DNA from: Thermococcus sp.
GTDB taxonomy: Archaea > Methanobacteriota_B > Thermococci > Thermococcales > Thermococcaceae
Direction of reading: 5' to 3'
Length of the DNA: 7,540 nt
NCBI GenBank assembly: GCA_027001105.1
Contig: JALTMZ010000029.1
Span: 1 to 7,540 of the forward strand
Shown: piece by piece, positions 6,587 through 7,540 of the stretch
How positions within the stretch are numbered: position 1 is the first letter of the stretch
How the letters are laid out: every line of letters begins with the position of its first letter
Made by a program: the position numbers and the translations under genes
Notes under the pieces: model-generated
Databases searched by the model: none
What the model saw: only the letters and a program-made list of their open reading frames with translations
What the model was told of the DNA's origin: nothing

Positions 6587-7540
6587 AGCCAGCATTTGTC
6601 TTCGGGACACGACCCGAGATCATAAAGCTTGCTCCGGTTATTAGGGCATTTGAGAAAAGAGGGGTTAAGCCTCTCCTGATTCATACGGGGCAGCATTACG
6701 ACTACGAGATGAGCCGCATTTTCTTAGAGGAGCTTGAGCTTAACAGCATTGACTATCATCTTGAAGTCGGCTCTGGAACTCAGGCGGAGCAAACAGGAAT
6801 TGCCATGATTAAAATCGAGAAGGTTTTGATAAAAGAGAAGCCAGATGTTACACTCGTTCAGGGAGATACGAACACGGTTTTGGCTGGAGCTTTAGCCAGT
6901 GTTAAATTGAAAATCCCTGTAGCTCATGTTGAAGCTGGATTGAGGAGCTTTGACAGAACAATGCCTGAAGAAATAAACAGAATTTTGGCAGATCATGCAA
7001 GTGAAGTCCTCTTTGCTCCAACAGAGGAAGCCAAGAAAAATTTGGAGAATGAAGGTATTAGAGAAGGCGTTTATGTTGTTGGAAACACAATAGTCGATGC
7101 AGTTTTGCAAAATGCTGAAATAGCTGAACGGAAAAGCAGGATTCTTGAAAAACTTGGGCTAAAGCCAAAAGGATATATCCTCATCACAGCTCACAGAGCA
7201 GAGAACACCGACAGCAAAGAAAATCTTGAAAAATTGGTTGACATCCTTGAAGCCCTTCCAATAAAAGCAGTTTACCCAATGCATCCGAGAACGAGAAACA
7301 GGCTTAAAGAGTTTGGGCTGTGGGAGAGAGTTAAGAAAATTGAAAACCTCATAATTACCCAACCTTTAGGATACGTTGACTTTTTAAAGCTGCAGAAGAA
7401 TTCCAAGATTGTAATGACAGATTCTGGCGGATTACAGGAGGAAAGCATAATCCTTAATGTGCCATGCCTAACTTTGCGCTATAATACAGAGAGACCCGAG
7501 ACAGTTAAAGCTGGTGGCAATATTTTGGTTGGTCTTGAGA
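6583..7540 (+). CDS. wecB: UDP-N-acetylglucosamine 2-epimerase, non-hydrolysing (3' end outside window)
   Basis: This enzyme interconverts UDP-GlcNAc and UDP-ManNAc and supplies the dehydrogenase encoded just before it. The frame is open from TTG 6583 to the window end (319 complete codons). Since family members have about 360-375 residues, roughly the last 45 are missing. Motifs follow the E. coli WecB layout: GTRPEIIKLAP (8-18) with Lys15, TGQHYDYEMS, QGDTNTVLAG with Asp95, HVEAGLRSFDRTMPEE with Glu117 and Glu130, TAHRAEN with His204, DSGGLQEES (280-288), and RYNTERPET near the end. HRAEN in place of the bacterial HRREN and RYNTERPE in place of RDTTERPE look like archaeal-type variants. There is no ATG near the start, but TTG fits both the ribosome site and the motif spacing. 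The start overlaps the dehydrogenase stop by 4 bases (TTGA). Confidence 0.94.
   Translation, partial: MKPAFVFGTRPEIIKLAPVIRAFEKRGVKPLLIHTGQHYDYEMSRIFLEELELNSIDYHLEVGSGTQAEQTGIAMIKIEKVLIKEKPDVTLVQGDTNTVLAGALASVKLKIPVAHVEAGLRSFDRTMPEEINRILADHASEVLFAPTEEAKKNLENEGIREGVYVVGNTIVDAVLQNAEIAERKSRILEKLGLKPKGYILITAHRAENTDSKENLEKLVDILEALPIKAVYPMHPRTRNRLKEFGLWERVKKIENLIITQPLGYVDFLKLQKNSKIVMTDSGGLQEESIILNVPCLTLRYNTERPETVKAGGNILVGLE

Noticed and set aside
6448..7362. Minus-strand open frames opposite wecB
   Set aside because: They are shadows of a strongly conserved epimerase frame that is open to the window end.

Overview
The window looks like part of a hyperthermophilic euryarchaeon chromosome, most likely Thermococcales (Thermococcus or a close relative). 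The reasons are the compact gene packing, strong archaeal Shine-Dalgarno sites (GAGGTGAT, AGGTGGTG, AGGTGGG), archaeal BRE/TATA-type promoters about 25-30 bases before inferred transcript starts, Lys/Glu/Ile-rich proteins, and protein families typical of that order. No mobile element, CRISPR array, rRNA or tRNA was seen.

Layout. (1) Positions 1-1014, plus strand: the 3' part of an uncharacterised gene whose C-terminal region looks PH-like, followed 9 bases later by an 86-residue three-helix membrane protein. (2) Positions 1089-3032, minus strand: argS, the arginyl-tRNA synthetase, convergent with the first pair and ending in an oligo-T tract. (3) Positions 3033-3103: a compact divergent promoter region. 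(4) Positions 3104-3941, plus strand: a two-gene overlapping unit, a stand-alone LplB-like lipoate-protein ligase accessory domain followed by a SpoIIM/DUF95-family membrane protein. (5) Positions 3921-5000, minus strand: a DUF354 GT-B-type putative glycosyltransferase whose 3' end overlaps the SpoIIM gene by 21 bases tail to tail. (6) Positions 5001-5299: an AT-rich divergent intergenic region with promoters for both flanking genes and a second, well-placed start site. (7) Positions 5300 to the end, plus strand: a UDP-ManNAc dehydrogenase (WecC-type) coupled by a TTGA stop/start overlap to a UDP-GlcNAc 2-epimerase (WecB), which runs off the window.

How the genes work together. WecB converts UDP-GlcNAc to UDP-ManNAc and WecC oxidises this to UDP-ManNAcA, a donor sugar for archaeal N-glycans and surface polysaccharides. 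The divergent DUF354 protein is a plausible but unproven glycosyltransferase or sugar-nucleotide-binding partner in the same surface-glycan locus. The other genes (argS, lplB-like, spoIIM-like, first pair) look like chromosomal neighbours with no evident link to the sugar pathway.

No clearly new multi-gene system was found. The points most worth a second look are the alternative in-frame start of the dehydrogenase, the interleaved argS/lplB promoters, the lone LplB joined to a SpoIIM protein, and the DUF354 pairing with UDP-ManNAcA genes.
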